A model generated the notes under the pieces. The model worked only from the letters and a program-made list of their open reading frames with translations. It was not told the origin of the DNA and ran no database searches. Both the position numbers and the translations under genes were made by a program. Source: Isoetes taiwanensis (taxonomy: Eukaryota; Streptophyta; Lycopodiopsida; Isoetales; Isoetaceae). From it: DNA of 64,000 nucleotides. The stretch spans positions 436,710 to 500,709 of the forward strand of contig JAJEKV010000148.1 in NCBI GenBank assembly GCA_021234155.1, given 5' to 3'. Below, piece by piece: positions 1 through 13,620 of the stretch. Numbering within the stretch: position 1 is the first letter of the stretch; the number at the start of each line of letters is the position of its first letter.

Positions 1-2867
1 TTTTGTACTTTGGACCGGTTCATGTTGCTGTCCTTTAAAACTGATACTTCAAGCCCCTCGACAATCTTTCATCCATCACTGTGAGCCAGTCCCGGGAGCT
101 TTCTCAGGTGCTTGATTCAGACAATCCCTTAGATCACACATGTCAACCTAAAGGAAAACATCTTTGGCCTCAGGCTCAAATTTCAAAATCTTGAAATGCA
201 TCAAAATCGTCTGTAACTATTTATCGAGCCAGATCCATATTCACGAGAGCCCCAGCAATTGTTTAATTAGAACTATCCCAAGTAGCGCTTATCGAAATCT
301 TGTATGCGAAGGATAAATTACAAGAATAGTGGGTAAGACCAGCGAGAACTAAGGCATGCTTTCCGATTTTTGATGCCATTGTGGTCTTCCATGATTATAG
401 CATGAGCGAAAATGGTTGCTAACAATATCAATATTTGTAACAAAAGACAAATCATAGAAATCTTATAACACAAGCTCTCTCTTCAACAAGTTAGTCACAA
501 AGTGGTTTTAACCAAAAATAAAAGACTATCTACTCCACAGTAGAACCAACACGTTTTAGCTCCAAAATAAAATGCACATTTGACTTTTATTGTTTAACAT
601 GGGCCGATCCACTCTATGACTGCCAAAGAAATAGCCAAAATCTTTAGGAATATTATAATGGGAGCGAAGCCGTATAACATTGAAATATTTGAGCAAATTG
701 CTGCAAATAATGGGTAGGCCTATAGTGATGAAACAGCGGATCCGGTTATGTAAACACATGAAATCCCAAATACAACCCAATCTAAGTCACTCCAAATGCG
801 CGGCAGGACCCGATGATGCGAGCCATGCCAAGAAACAAACGTTCTCATGATCTGGTATATGTGCGCTGGGCCAAAATCGGTCGTATGATCAATGGGCGGG
901 TCTCATCGGACCTATTAATCTGAACCTAATATGTTTAGTTCTTTGAAAACTCAAACTTTTGCGAAAAGCATTCGGGGAAGGCGCCATAGTCAAATGCATC
1001 GAGCGAAGCACATACGAACATTTCACGGTTACAAGCGAGCACGCAGAGCTACATACCTTTGATGGTCGAAACCGGTGGTTTCCATTGCTCAAACAATCAT
1101 TGGTCCCAGATTACTCAAAACCTGCGAGCAGCCAATGATCACTAGTTGATGCTATTGCTCAATCTCATTGCATGCATACCTTGAGGTTTGACAAGGACAT
1201 TAATGGGAAACGATGCGACAAAAACACTTCCAACTTCAAGACCTTTGCGTCCAGAAAGGTTTGGATTTTTAGTAAATAAGGTTTTGCGAATCTAGCTGCG
1301 AGATCTTATGCCATCCACTAACCCAATGAAAAGAAATGCAACTTTCATCTGTAATATTTATATTACCTTATCGAAGACTCGAGACGGGGGATCCGATACC
1401 ATGGAAATCATATAATCCCGATCTCCTTAATAGAATCGGAAGAAAGTGGAGGAACATAAAGACAAAGTTTCAAATCTCGTTAGTAGCGGATTCATAATCT
1501 GCTGAGGAGGATCAACATAAAATGGGAACCAGTCTGAAATATGAAGAACCGGGCTCAAAGAAATAAAACTTACTGCTCACATTGGGCCGGTTTTAATCAA
1601 GACTTGGACAGAGTTCCAGCAAAGGATGCACTGATGGGAGACCGATCTAAACGTGGAAGGAGATACAGCGGAAGTGTTCACACACCTCAATTCCAAAGAC
1701 AGCCTAGAATTAATAAAATGGTACAGGGTGCTCAAGTAAGCCCAGCCAATAGTTCAACTAATTCACAACTAACTAGCTGCAATGCAGTTAAGCCGCATGA
1801 CTACTAGCGTCTTTACACTCCATTAAGAACCCTGGTGGGATCACGATGTTTAACTTCTGCTATCGTGCCCACAAAAATTCAAAGATGCCAAACACGAAGA
1901 TACTTCGCCTTTAGGTCCACGGACTTTTAGCATTTCTAACATGAGGAATATCTAGCGTGGCAGGATAGCAAATCGTGGATGTGGGCAACAAAACTGAAGG
2001 TGATTCGGTGTGGGCATATTTCAGGATGAAGTTAGAATGGCGAGGCAGGGATGTGACTCCTTTGGGTAAAAATAGACCAAGATTTTGCCCGGAGAATCTT
2101 GCTCCATTGCATCAGGATCTCGGGAGTTCAACGCCTCATCATCAAAAAAACCTGAAATATGACATGATTAACTCCTTAAAAACAACACATAAATTACTGG
2201 CTGTCAAGAGACAAAGGTACGGAAGATTATCTCTTTGTTACTGAATGAGTTTGGACTGATGGTTTCCATGCGCTGAAAAAAATCTTAAACTCGTTATATT
2301 CTTATATGTTTAATTCAATGGCCAGAGCAAAATCCGGAAGAAAATGACCAAGTGAATCTGAAAAGACACATTTGCTCAAATAACAAAGAACAAAAGCAAG
2401 AAAAAGAATAGGCACCTTGAATACAAATAAATACAAAAGTCGGAAACAAACTATGGCAGGTTCTTTCCCATCACTTTAGCATGTCTCTTACCCAGGAAGT
2501 GAAGCAGGAGTGGTTGCTTAACCCAGACATGAGAACCTGGCAGGCACCCCATCTGCAGGTGCTGGTGGCTAATAAGGCCCTCCTCCTGACTCTCGCCTCA
2601 AGTATTGGAGTCACAGAAATATTCAGAAGCTCCAAATCGGTGCAACCAAATGTGAAGAAGAAAGCCAGTTGAAGAGTGACTGGCCGTATTAGTATAATTA
2701 TTGCCTCATTAAAAATTGCTGCCACTAAAATGCCATTTCCATTTCATTATCAACATCTTGAATTAAATGCTTTCGTTAAACAGTCAGTTAAAACTTGTTA
2801 ATTCTCAAATCATCCTGGTCAAAAGCCCCAAATGAGGATCATTTAAGAATTTAGCTTATTTGGTACA
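1..2867. other. Gene-poor DNA, no supported feature
   Basis: I see no convincing gene here. The longest open frames are 60-90 codons (for example 1541-1807 and 1975-2244 on the plus strand). They show no domain, no splice-site support and no codon pattern distinct from the surroundings. No terminal repeats or long tandem repeats were seen. It reads as old, decayed intergenic DNA. Confidence 0.5.
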
Positions 2868-3575
2868 CTTAGAGGGTGGATTGAGGTGGCTCCACAGGAC
2901 GTGGATCTCGAATCAGGCCGGTCGATACAAAATCTCTAAAGCGTTGTTTATATATAATTGTGTATATATATAGGGATATATATATATATATACAATTTTG
3001 TTTATAAGAGGAGTTTGCCCTCTGAGGATTTTGCAAAGTCAACAAAGTTACAAAGGCTTTATTAACATATTCTGTGGTAAGAAAGTATACCATCAGAACC
3101 TAAATAACATAAACTTCAAACACACTAACATGAAGTAACCTAAGATCCTAAACCTAAACTAAACCAATACTAGTAGTCAATAGTTACTCAGGCCATAAAT
3201 CTTAAACCCATAAAACTCATGCCATCAAAGGAATATTCTACAGACAGGAACCATGGGTATGTACCTCTAGAAATATAGTTTCCAGCAATTAACATGTATT
3301 GAACATGTGAATGGTCTCAAATTCTTGATCTCAACCGCAACCAGCAACTTGGATCAAACTCCCAGAGTAATCTGTGAGAGCAATCTCTTATTTAACAAGG
3401 GCGTTTGTTGGATCACCCTTATAAAAAGTGGGCTACTAAAATGGCATCTGAGAGAGAAAGTGTGTGCCAAAATGGAGATAAAATGAATGCATGAATAGGT
3501 TGAATTAATACAGGCAAAGATTGTTCTTGAGAGCTTTAACTGCATGTATATCGAAGCATCCCAAGATTACACAGA
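2868..3575 (+). repeat. AT-border dispersed element, copy A (possible old LTR)
   Basis: This segment aligns by eye with 8080-9025 in the same orientation. Shared landmarks in order are: CACTT then a GGATTGAGG/TGATTGAGG block, the border TAATTGTGTATATATATA at about 2955, an AT repeat, a GAGGNTTTGC(A/G)AAGTCA block near 3025, AATACTAGT with CAATAGTTACTC near 3170, GCTACTAAAATG near 3430, and AAGATTACAC near 3565. The two copies are strongly diverged. Two direct copies about 5 kb apart suggest LTRs of an ancient retrotransposon, but no gag or pol coding is recognisable between them. Independent insertions of one element are equally possible. Confidence 0.55.
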
Positions 3576-6500
3576 AATGAATATGCGTCGTTGGGATATG
3601 GAATTTATATTTCCATATAAAATTTCTGGTTATGGAAACATTCCATTGAGGTACCACTATATTCTAGGAGATTCTAAATTTCTAAGATCTATTAAGATTC
3701 TCAAGATCGCAGTATTCTTTAGTATACAAGATTCCTTTGGCTGAAGCACTCCCAATGTGAAAGATATATCAAGATTCCATTAAAATCCCTTAAGCGGTGA
3801 TAAATATATACACGTTTGAGTTCTTGCCATCTGAGGTACAGGTTAAGGGATGTAATTAGGATGATTCTTTTTTTTTATTTTTCTTTTTCTTTTTTGAAGA
3901 TTTTCAAAATTATAATATTTTTTTTTTCTTTTTCTTTTTTTCTTTTTTGAGTTTCAAAATTACTCATGGATTTATTACAAGTTAACATTCACAAGTGATA
4001 CGTTATGGCGTGTGCATGCCATTATAGGCTATTCAAAATTTCATAGAAATACATTCTATATATTTCCATATGGGGGTTTATTATTTTGCAATGAAGCATA
4101 CAAAGAATAACTTATAAGACTTTTTACTAGCACGGGCAACATTTCTATCATTTATCAAGCCGCCTTAATCATGTCCAAATTTGCAGAATTTTCTTTTTTA
4201 CTAGCTAATTTTTTGCAGGTTACACTTTCCAGAAGCTGGCGTACATTGGATATTTTAGTTTTCATTTGCGGGTTTGTAAGCGAGCACGAATTATGACCGA
4301 GGAGGGGCTGGCTTCGTGTTTTCCCTTAAAATGAGAGATCGAAAGTCAGCGAGCGCATACCGCGAAGATGCGACGCAGTAATTCTACTTATCTGTGAGGG
4401 CCAGAGTGTCGGGTGTTGAACCCAAAGCAGCGAGCAACTCCACTGCGTTCCATACATGGAAGCTGGTACAACCTACTTACCTCCAATCCATTGGATTTTG
4501 TGCCATTATCGGATGTTGAAGCGAGAGCGCGGAATCTAGGTGCTTCGCTGACAACGCGTGGCTTGACCATGAAGAGAATACTTATTTCTGCTCAATAGCC
4601 GCGCTGGCCTCACAGCACAGCGCATCTGGAGCCACGAACAAATCAAATGGATTGAGGTAGTTAGCAAAATTGTGGGTCCGTTAAAAGAAACCCATTTAGG
4701 ATTAATCGATAAAACCCATTCAGATTATTGGCGGTTGCTTCCGGGGAGATTATAAAACCCATTTGTTTCGCTTATTTTTAAATTTACGGTTGTGACGGCA
4801 GGGGGTTGAGGCGAATGGGACGAAGACATACGCCGGGCTTTGGGATAGGTTTTTCCTCTCTTAGTTTTATAGCGCGATACGGGTTGGAGTAGTCTCATGC
4901 GCTATCACCTATTAAGAGCTAAGGTATTTAAATCGAGCACGGTACACCATGATGCTGTTACCTTGAGCCTCATGAAGATTCCCCAAATCAATTTAAAACA
5001 TTGTTGTATGCACAAAGGAGAAGTTTAACCCCGACTTTTGGCCTCTGTCGGTCTTCCAGTGCTTAATGGTCCCATACTCCTTTTTTTTAAGTTTTGGTGC
5101 AATGCCTAAATTAACTGAAACATTAGCCATTCATTGGCTTCATTAAAAAGACATTCCACTTGCATTTATGGTGTGCTTTGAGAAGCATAGGAAGCGGTAC
5201 CCTCTAAGAGTATTGCAGAGCATAGTAGATTAAGAAAAATGTTAGCTGTTTCTTGTGACACATTTTGGGACTAAGTCATTAAACCAACTAAGCTTTATTA
5301 CTGCACTGCGTCTGTGTGTGTGTGGCTTTAAAAGCCGCGGAGAGAGTTGGGAAGAAATGTTGGCGCGGCGCATCAGCTCTTAATATAAGGAAAACAAATT
5401 TGGCTGAGATAAAACCCCAAACATAGTTGTGATCCGAGAGAAAGTTCAAGAGTATTAACCGGCACATTTGCGGTTGTAAAGAAAATAATGGTACAATTTT
5501 TTCCTCAATGGATTCAGGAAGGAAAAACTTAATATCTTTCCCAGGTAGAGATCGGCGTCTCCTGAAAAATGATCAAAAGGAACTGTGAGGCAGCCAACTT
5601 AAACCATACTTCTTCGAAATCAAGTATATAAGCCCTACAAAATCAAACACTGGCGGAGGAGATCAAGCGCCCACGCTAAAATGGCACCACACCTAGATAG
5701 AGGAGGAATCGGTAGCCCATTTGCAACAAATGCACCCAAAATCATAACTGATATAGGAGGGGATGCATTTGTAACAACTCCTGACCCACAAATTACAACT
5801 TGTGGGTTTAAGTCCGGTTTCTTTGGTAGGTGCGCTATTAGATGCATGAAGCGTATGTCAGTCAAAAAGCTGCCAAGACACGGTTCTATAGAATTCTGTC
5901 ACATAATATACACGCGCAATCCACATTTGCAGAGCGAGAGTTGCATTCACGAGGTTGGAATTTTCTAGCACCGAGAAGGTAAAGCCAGCAACTCCTTTGC
6001 ATTTTGTCAATAATACTTCTTGACCCATACGAGAAAGATCTAAACTTTAACGTATTTTGCTGCCCATCATATATATGTACATATATTCCTCAATGCCTTT
6101 CAAAATTTCCGGGAATTTGTATATTTTCTCGTCTTCATCTCCGGGGCCGGAACAAATACACATCTAATGCATTACGGGTCTTGAGTACTGTATTAAGCCA
6201 TAACATACTTCAAGCCCACTGGTTGGGTAGTAGCATTTGTTCACCGTTGGCTTAGAATCTCCCCATCATGGGCCATCCAACTTCTCCCCGATTATTATTG
6301 GCATATTAGGGGTATCACAAAAAGTAATACAAATGCACGACCACTAGCAGATCATACTTTGCATCAAACACATTTGTGGCGGGTGTTAGGATAAATCACG
6401 GGGCCATTGGTGGGCCAAGCCGAAATAAACAAAGCTTTTGGGAAGGTTCAGGAATCTTGGTTTTAGTGATGAAAGGGTAGAGATTGGCGCTCTTGAGCTA

Positions 6501-8079
6501 TCGAAATTTTTTCATGCATGAGGCACTCATAGGATGCGAGATTTAAAGTTTGAAGGCATATCATTGGGTACTTTCTGCGAAACTTAGGCGTTGGGGAAGT
6601 ACGGTTATCTTGGGGTTTTGCACAGGCTCTTGAAAGAAGCCGTTAGAATGTCCCCAGGTCTGCGGGCTGCGTTTAAAGCTACTGTTAGCCCATGCTTTTA
6701 AAAGCGGCTGCGTTACCTACGGCATACACCGCGCGAGAGATATCGAACTATTTAACCCCAAAACAAAAATACGGAGCACTTAAAACAATAAAGTAGCAGC
6801 GGCTAAAGTAGGCTGAGCTATGCGAGAATCTTGAGAGATATTGGCGAAATGCAATGGAAATGTTCGCTAATTCAAGGTTGTTTTAGCGATGCGGTCGATG
6901 CTTGAGCAGAGCACTCAGGAGCGAATTCGCGGCTAAAAGGCCATAGCGAGAAAAAGCAAAGCAATCAAATGAAACAAAAGCAAGGGCTTGCTTGATACTC
7001 ATTTATCATCGATGTAGCATATCATTATGATATTAGACCATAACACATATTTGATTCTTGAAGAGCATTATGGCACAGAATATCAAGTCTTAAACATTTT
7101 TACTTTTCTCATCCCCGAAGCACAGCAGAGCCCATTTGTGTTGCCCGAAGGTCTTTGTTGCTAAATAAAAGCAGAATGGGCAAGATAACACATGCGTACA
7201 TGCGAGGCATATTGTCGGCCTCACTAAAAGCTGCTGATTTTTAGTCCCAATCTGGCGGTTAAATTGTGATCCACTTGCAAGCAATTTAATCTCTCTTGCT
7301 GTGGGGTTACACTTTCTAATGGGCTCCAAATCCATTTACCCAGGCGGTGCAAGCTATTTTGGTACGGTAGGTTTGAGAATTCAAATAGGCTTGAAACTCC
7401 AACTTTTTGCTTCTCGAAACACACTAAGCTTAGAAGCGGCGAAGCGGAGACATGCTTACTCTGGCAATAAGGCATATGGCCCCACTTCCAGCTTGATACA
7501 TGTGTTTCCGGTCCTCAAGTTTCCACAGCATCTGCAATGCAAAACGCCTAGAGCCAGGCCGCGAAATTTGGCGAAAGCTGAGCCTGGCTACCGGAATGAG
7601 GGCGTACAATCGGGTGGGGAAAAGCGGCGGAATCAAACTGCCGATAGCAGAGCAGGCGGTCCGGGCGGTGATGGCTTCCGATGAATACTTCGTTTCCATT
7701 GGGCCACAGCTTAGGGAGCTCGCTCCGCTAAGCAAATAAGGGTCAAGAATTTTGAGAACTTGCTTCCAAACATTTGTTTGGAAGGCTGCAAGGCAACCGG
7801 AACGGGGCAAAATGGCTTAAATGGGGTTTTGTTCCAGTTCAGAGTTCGTGATATTCGTGAAGCATAGAATTTCCATGAGCTCTTTGGCTAGAAGAGCAGG
7901 AGCTGGAATGCGGGGTGCCTTCAATAAATGAATATTAGCATAAGGTAATGGTCTTTGACCGTCTCTATAGAGGTAGCGTGAAATTTAAATATAGACATCA
8001 ATATTTGTAAACATCAAGCAAATTTTAATAAACATTAAATGCAATGCTTTACGCCCTTCATTTCAAGGATGGGCGGTCC
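3576..8079. other. DNA between the two direct repeat copies; no recognisable genes
   Basis: If copies A and B are LTRs this would be the internal region, but no protease, reverse transcriptase, RNase H or integrase motif was found on either strand. A T-rich stretch lies at about 3867-3945. Open frames at 5681-5968 (plus, 95 codons), 7301-7684 (plus, 127 codons) and 7430-7810 (minus, 126 codons) resemble no family I know. The last two overlap on opposite strands, so at most one is real. Confidence 0.45.
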
Positions 8080-9025
8080 GGATAAAATGCTAGTGAATCC
8101 CTAGATCTAACGGGCCACAACAAAAGCCCCTGATAAAAGGGAGGCACTTGGGGGTTGATTGAGGGTATCACTTGGGTTTTGGGCCGTCCATCTACCGAGG
8201 AGATGGAGCGGTGAGATAAGCTTTGCAGGCAGCACCGCCCACCTTCCTTAACCCGCCAAATCGGGAGCCCACGATTTTCCTCCGGTGGGTAAAGCGTAGG
8301 GATGATTTTACCCCATGCATGCCCCTCCATGCCCCATCAAAATCAACGGCTATTTGTGGCCACTCAAAAATGAAGCTGACGGGGAATGATATACACGCTA
8401 CCCCCATAGGACCCATAAAATAATTGTGTATATATATAAGAGATATATATATATATATATATATATACAAGTTTTTATACTATGAGGGTTATTACTATAA
8501 AAGGGTTGTATTCACGAGGTTTTGCGAAGTCAGCCAGTTTACTAAAGCTTGAGTTCCGCGGAACTTTGTGTAACACATTATTGATGAGAAGTACCATATT
8601 GAAACTAAATATTACTAGTGATCAATAGTTACTCGACGGTGAAACCTTGACACAACCTAAAACCCATGTATCAAGGGACATTACAGGGCCAGTACTGGCC
8701 GTTATGTACTCTAAGGATACTTAGTTCCAGCGATTAACATATATTGACATGTAGATGATTAAATTGCCGATCAACAACACACCAATAGCTTGGTCAAACT
8801 CCGGCAGATGTGAGAACAATGCAACGCTTAAGGGATGTTTATTAAGTAACTCTGCCCGCAAAAGTAGGCTACTAAAATGCGCATACAAAAGGTAGCCAGT
8901 AGCTCTGACAAGTGGAATAAAATAAGGAATGCATATATAGATAGTTAGAAGCTAAAGGGGTTTATTCTTTGAAAAACTTAAGCATCCTTCCTTGCCGCCA
9001 TAGCCGACGCCCTTAAGATTACACT
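8080..9025 (+). repeat. AT-border dispersed element, copy B
   Basis: This is the second direct copy of the element at 2868-3575 and extends further on its left. It contains GATCTAACGGG (about 8106), a run of AAAAGCCCC, and CACTTGGGGGTTGATTGAGG (about 8147). The border AATAATTGTGTATATATATA is at about 8409 and a pure AT run at 8442-8467. Downstream landmarks are TTTTGCGAAGTCAGCCAG (about 8520), ATTACTAGTGATCAATAG (about 8617), GGCTACTAAAATG (about 8867) and AAGATTACAC (about 9016). The left part also matches the inverted copy at 17936-18480. Long divergence indicates an old insertion. Confidence 0.6.
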
Positions 9026-12000
9026 ACGTAGAAAAATGAGGTTAGGAAGTTAAAACTTCAATACAGTACATTCATTTTGTTCCAGATCAAAGCCCGGCAG
9101 AAGGATCCCATATTCATAAACTGGCCCATTAATTTCAGAGGTCAGTTGTCGAGTTTGTTAGGAAAGTTTTTATAATGTGAGAGGAAGGAACCTATGTTTG
9201 GGAATAATTATAGTAGGCTAGTTAGGTAACGCCCATAATACGAAGTTGAATCAAGCTCTAAAAACCGAATGGTAGTGGGGTTTGGATATTATTGCATTAA
9301 GGGTGTTGGTGATTTCATCTCTTCGTAAGACTTTGGCTTTATAAAAGCTAGGATCTTTGAGATAAGATAAGTAGAGTTGATTTTGTACCGACTCAGGATA
9401 AATTTTGAGATTCGAATAAAAACTTGTCTTTTAAAGATCTTATAGCCAAAATTTTGTGGGCGAGGGCATGGTGCCAACAAATCACGAGAGGGCATGAGCC
9501 GGCGAGCAGAAATCAGGTTTCCACGATAACAAAAGCGTGGTAGGTGAAGCCAAACAACTAGTAAAAGGCCTTAAGCGGGAATTAAGCAAGCAAAGTAGAT
9601 AATACCAGCTACCACGATATGTGTTCCGGAAACTTCACCGGCACTTGCAAATGAACGCGGTTGTACAATAACGTGGCTATTGTTTTACGGAGTTTGAAAC
9701 TGATGTTTCACATAGCTCCAAGGCATATCTACACATTTCTCGTGCAACTTCATACTCACATGCCAAAAGGAATGCCATGAAGAGTTTGAACATGCTTGCA
9801 TTTGGGAAATAGGAAACAACGACAGCATGACCTTCAAACGCATCGAGGGGTAGAAGCTGCGACATATTCTTTAAAATTTAAACATAGGAACGAAAAATTT
9901 ATGCTTTCAAACATCTAAGATAATCTAGTGGCCCACATCAAAAAACACGAGATCCTCCACATCAAAGCGGTCTTTCAGGAAATTTGATTTGCTGCAAAAT
10001 AATAGCTGTAAAACGCCATAGAAATAGCAGCTTATCACATTGAATTAGGTACAGCAAGTTTTCCTTACTACTGATAAGCTGAGAAATTTTTAATCCCTTA
10101 AAATCGCAGCGCAGGCCTCGTTCAGTTACCAAATAAAACAAAAGAAATATAAACTTTTAGAGATGTCAAAGAAGCCCTTTTGACATAAAGTTCCGCAAAT
10201 GTTAGCTTAGCCGTAAAATCTTACGGTATACCTAAATATTTGCAAAACAAAATTAGAATGTCATAGTTTTGTAGACTTTTAATACAAATACACACTGGTA
10301 CGGCAAATGTCTATAGGCGGTCTCTAATAACAAATGGGCTTTTCATCACAAAATTGACGGAAACATTACCCAAGACTATTTTTTAGAATTTGATCATACT
10401 TGCGGTGCTTGAGAATCTAGCATGTTGAGACAAATTTAGTTTTAGCAGATGCAACCTTATAGAAATAATGTTTGACCAAGATGAGATTAACATTACACTT
10501 GTGCTTGAGAGATATAGCTTTAGCTAAAGTGAAACAGCGCCAGCGTGGCGCAAAATAATTCAGAGGCATCTAGTAATGGGGATATACTCGCAAGGCTTAT
10601 AGAAGGTGCATAACCAGGTGATACCATGGCGCGCTCGAGTAAGAATACAAAATACCTACGTTGCCAAAGAGAACGCGAGAGTCATCTCAAATGTGTCAAC
10701 ACGTATTGCATAGGTCAACATAGACGTTATATTCCTGTCCCTAAACATTTATCGTCATGTTTTTACAGGTAGCTCAAAGCATCACGATTAATAGGTTGCT
10801 TTGAAAGAAATGCATGTTATGTATTGGATTGGTACCTCTTCATAATGTGGTAATTGACATACTCAAGAAATGTTTTACTTATATGCAAGTTAAAGAAAAA
10901 AGGACTCACATAATTGGGTCCTTAAAATGTCACTTTTATGATATTATTAGCCAAAGGGCTTATAGAGGTGCATAACCAAAAGATTACGGCCACGCCGGCG
11001 GCTACGAGAATAAAAATATAGATCATAATTGCGTGGTACTGAAACACATTTAAGAACTAAAGGACACTTTCCGGGATAGATTCAGGCAATTCGAGGCATG
11101 AGTATCACAATATAACATTGCATTACGGATGGATTAAGCGTCTTGCGAAGATCCAAAGAGAGAATTTAAGCGAGAAATTTAAAGCTTCAGGAATGCAAGG
11201 AAGTGATAAGACCTCCATTTGTATATACTCACCGACGAGATCGATTACCATTGCACCATTTTGGAATTTTTGCGAGAAATCCGATACATTTGTTATAATT
11301 TTCCTTTTCTTTAAAAGCGGTAGAGATAAATGTTACAAAGAGCATCTTCTTTGGTCGTCTAGGAATGAGGCGAGAAGCGAGATTGAGACAAAGAGTAGGC
11401 TGATGATGCTTATAGAAGCTATTTGTGAGGTGGTTTGGTGTTAGCGGCATTTGTCATCATGCCATAGTATGTGAAGTAGAGGGAAGATTGAAAACATAAT
11501 GAATAAATGAGAACGGGGCGGTGGCACAATAGTGCTACCCAAAATATAGAAAATACCATACGCCTGGAGCCCATTACGTTTAGTAGATCTCACTTTACAT
11601 TTGTAAAGAACCACAAGGTGTTTTGATCGTACTTCATACATAGCGTGAGACTGCTGTTGAGAGTTACTCTGCTTGAGAAGAGGCAATTTTGCCTCAAAAC
11701 CGCAATAAGATGCAGAATACCTTCAAGATTAAGCAAAACAAATGAGAGGTATGCGGGATAAAAGGAAGCTCCATAGTCTGCAAAACTAAGAATCCGCGCT
11801 TGTAAAATAATGGCGGCCAACAGCTAACAAACAAAAGTCAACAAAGACACAACCCTTTTCACGGACACAATCGAACTAGCGAAAAACTTTTAGAAAATTT
11901 GAGAAAAATATATAAGGACACAGGAGCAAATGAGCTATGCTATTTGTTTTCTTACTTGCTTGTGAAGTAACAATTAGAAGAAACCTTTAGATCGGTCAGC

Positions 12001-13089
12001 TCCGTGTAGACCTAATCCACGCACTAGGATGGCAGATGTCTTCAAGCGTAGACCATTGCAAAGCCAAAATGGAGCAAAATGCGGTGAGAAATCATTAAAC
12101 AAAAAGCGGAGATAAATCCGCGTTTGCTTTCCCGAGAGGAGAGGGCACGCGGCGAGGCGCTCTCAAGCCGTCTCTTCATTTTGGTCAATGATCTTTCGGG
12201 CCAACCATTATCCATCTTGCATCTTGGTAAAGAGAAAACCTTGATATCAAACATCCGAGAAGGTTTATGGCCAGAAAGGAAGGATTTATGGCCCGGGAAA
12301 GCAAGGATACGCTCGAAAAAATCCAACACAAAATAAAAGCATCACGGATTTATGCATAAATACGCGCCACGATTCGCGAAAAAGCGGCTAAATCATCTGA
12401 AATTTGCCAAACCGCGGTATCACTAAGTAGGGTGAATCATACAGTACGCAGTATTCCGGCTAAATTGTTGGGTACAAAAGAAAGAGGGGCGAAGACTTCG
12501 CAAAGACAAAGCCGAACTGCCGAATAGATACGCTTAAGGTACATGGTAGAGCAGCTTACTCCCCGGTAAGCCTTTAGTCTAGAAACGGTATATGCAAAGT
12601 AGATAACCAGAGTCAGAACCACTTTGACCGTTAAGAGTATTTGCTGCTGTGTTGGAATATAAAGCGCCTGAGATGAAGCGTGGGATTCCATTTGTCGAGA
12701 TTCCGAGCGGCAAACTCGGTTGCCAATCGCATCTTGACAAAGCGAGCCTTAGCGATGCCAAAGCTTTTAAAGAAGCAAACTGTGGGCATAGCTTTCGCAT
12801 TCTCGGCATCAAAGCTCCATTTCCTCATCCCCCATAAATCTTAGTTCACCAAATCTTACGCAACCCAGGACCCGAGTTCAACATTTTCTTAGGATTAAAG
12901 CGCTTGTTGCACCGCGCATTGTAAAGTGATGAAGCGCCAATGAAGGAAGTACGGTAAAGGCCGCGATCATCAAAAGATACTCGAAGTTAATAAAGTAATG
13001 CGCGGTCACCCAGAAATATTTAATTTCTTACATTAAAATGCATTAAATACAATCAATATAGGCCCTAAAGGCTAAAAGGTGGCATTTAG
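9026..13089. other. Gene-poor DNA, one diverged direct repeat
   Basis: No supported gene. Open frames of 60-110 codons (for example 11118-11444 plus and 12042-12329 minus) overlap frames on the opposite strand and show no domain. The only structure noted is the diverged direct repeat at 10594-11035, annotated separately. Confidence 0.45.
10594..11035 (+). repeat. Diverged direct repeat, two copies 363 bp apart
   Basis: Copy one (10594-10670) and copy two (10957-11035) both start with GGCTTATAGA and continue with GGTGCATAACCA. Both then pass through a GC-rich centre into an (A)GAATA...A block. The spacing of 363 bp and the moderate divergence fit an old local duplication. Confidence 0.5.
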
Positions 13090-13315
13090 GTGACTTTTAT
13101 CGGCGGTGAGGATCAAATCCACCAGGTTTGGCGGCCGGAAAAACTTAAATAAAGGGGCTTTTACGCCAAAGGTAAAGTCGATCTTCACATTTGGCCAGTG
13201 AGAATCAATCTCACATAACAAGGTAGGGGCGAGGTAGGTTGCATTAGAACCACTTCGATTTCATAATCGCGGTTGGCCAGGTAAATCTCTATATAACAAA
13301 GGGGGTGCTTAAGTA

Positions 13316-13395
<80 letters not shown>
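13090..13395 (+). repeat. Probable further copy of the AT-border element
   Basis: It shares GGGGCTTTTA (about 13157) and the border TAAGTAATTGTATATATATA (about 13311) leading into a long TA array, in the same order and spacing class as copy B. Similarity elsewhere is weak, so membership is tentative. Confidence 0.3.
13320..13395. repeat. TA dinucleotide microsatellite
   Basis: An uninterrupted TA array of about 76 bp. It lies directly after the AT-border motif, which suggests the array grew from the AT repeat inside that element. Confidence 0.95.
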
Positions 13396-13396
<1 letters not shown>

Positions 13397-13495
13397 TAAC
13401 AAAAATATTTTTCAGTACGATGCCAAAGCGGTCAGGAAGAGAGTGTGTGTACAAAAAATGATAGATCAAGAGAGTGTGTGTGAAAAGGATACCGG

Positions 13496-13620
13496 AGAGA
13501 GATGGAGGTGAGAAGAAGAAGAAGAGCGGATGGGAGGGGGGGGTGAAGAGAGGTGGGGGGGTGGAGTGTGTAAAAAGAAAGAGAAAGAGGGGGTGGGGGT
13601 TGGGGAGGGGGATAGAGAGG
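13496..13620 (+). repeat. G-rich purine tract
   Basis: Low-complexity purine-rich DNA with several runs of six or seven G separated by GA and GT units. The G runs are close enough for a G-quadruplex on the plus strand. Confidence 0.7.

Noticed and set aside
7301-7810. Overlapping 127-codon plus and 126-codon minus frames as a gene pair
   Set aside because: They occupy the same DNA on opposite strands, have no recognisable domain, and lie in decayed repeat-bounded DNA.
13185-13511. Frames made of alternating Tyr and Ile (also at 23373-23648 and 17930-18112)
   Set aside because: Translation of TA microsatellites.
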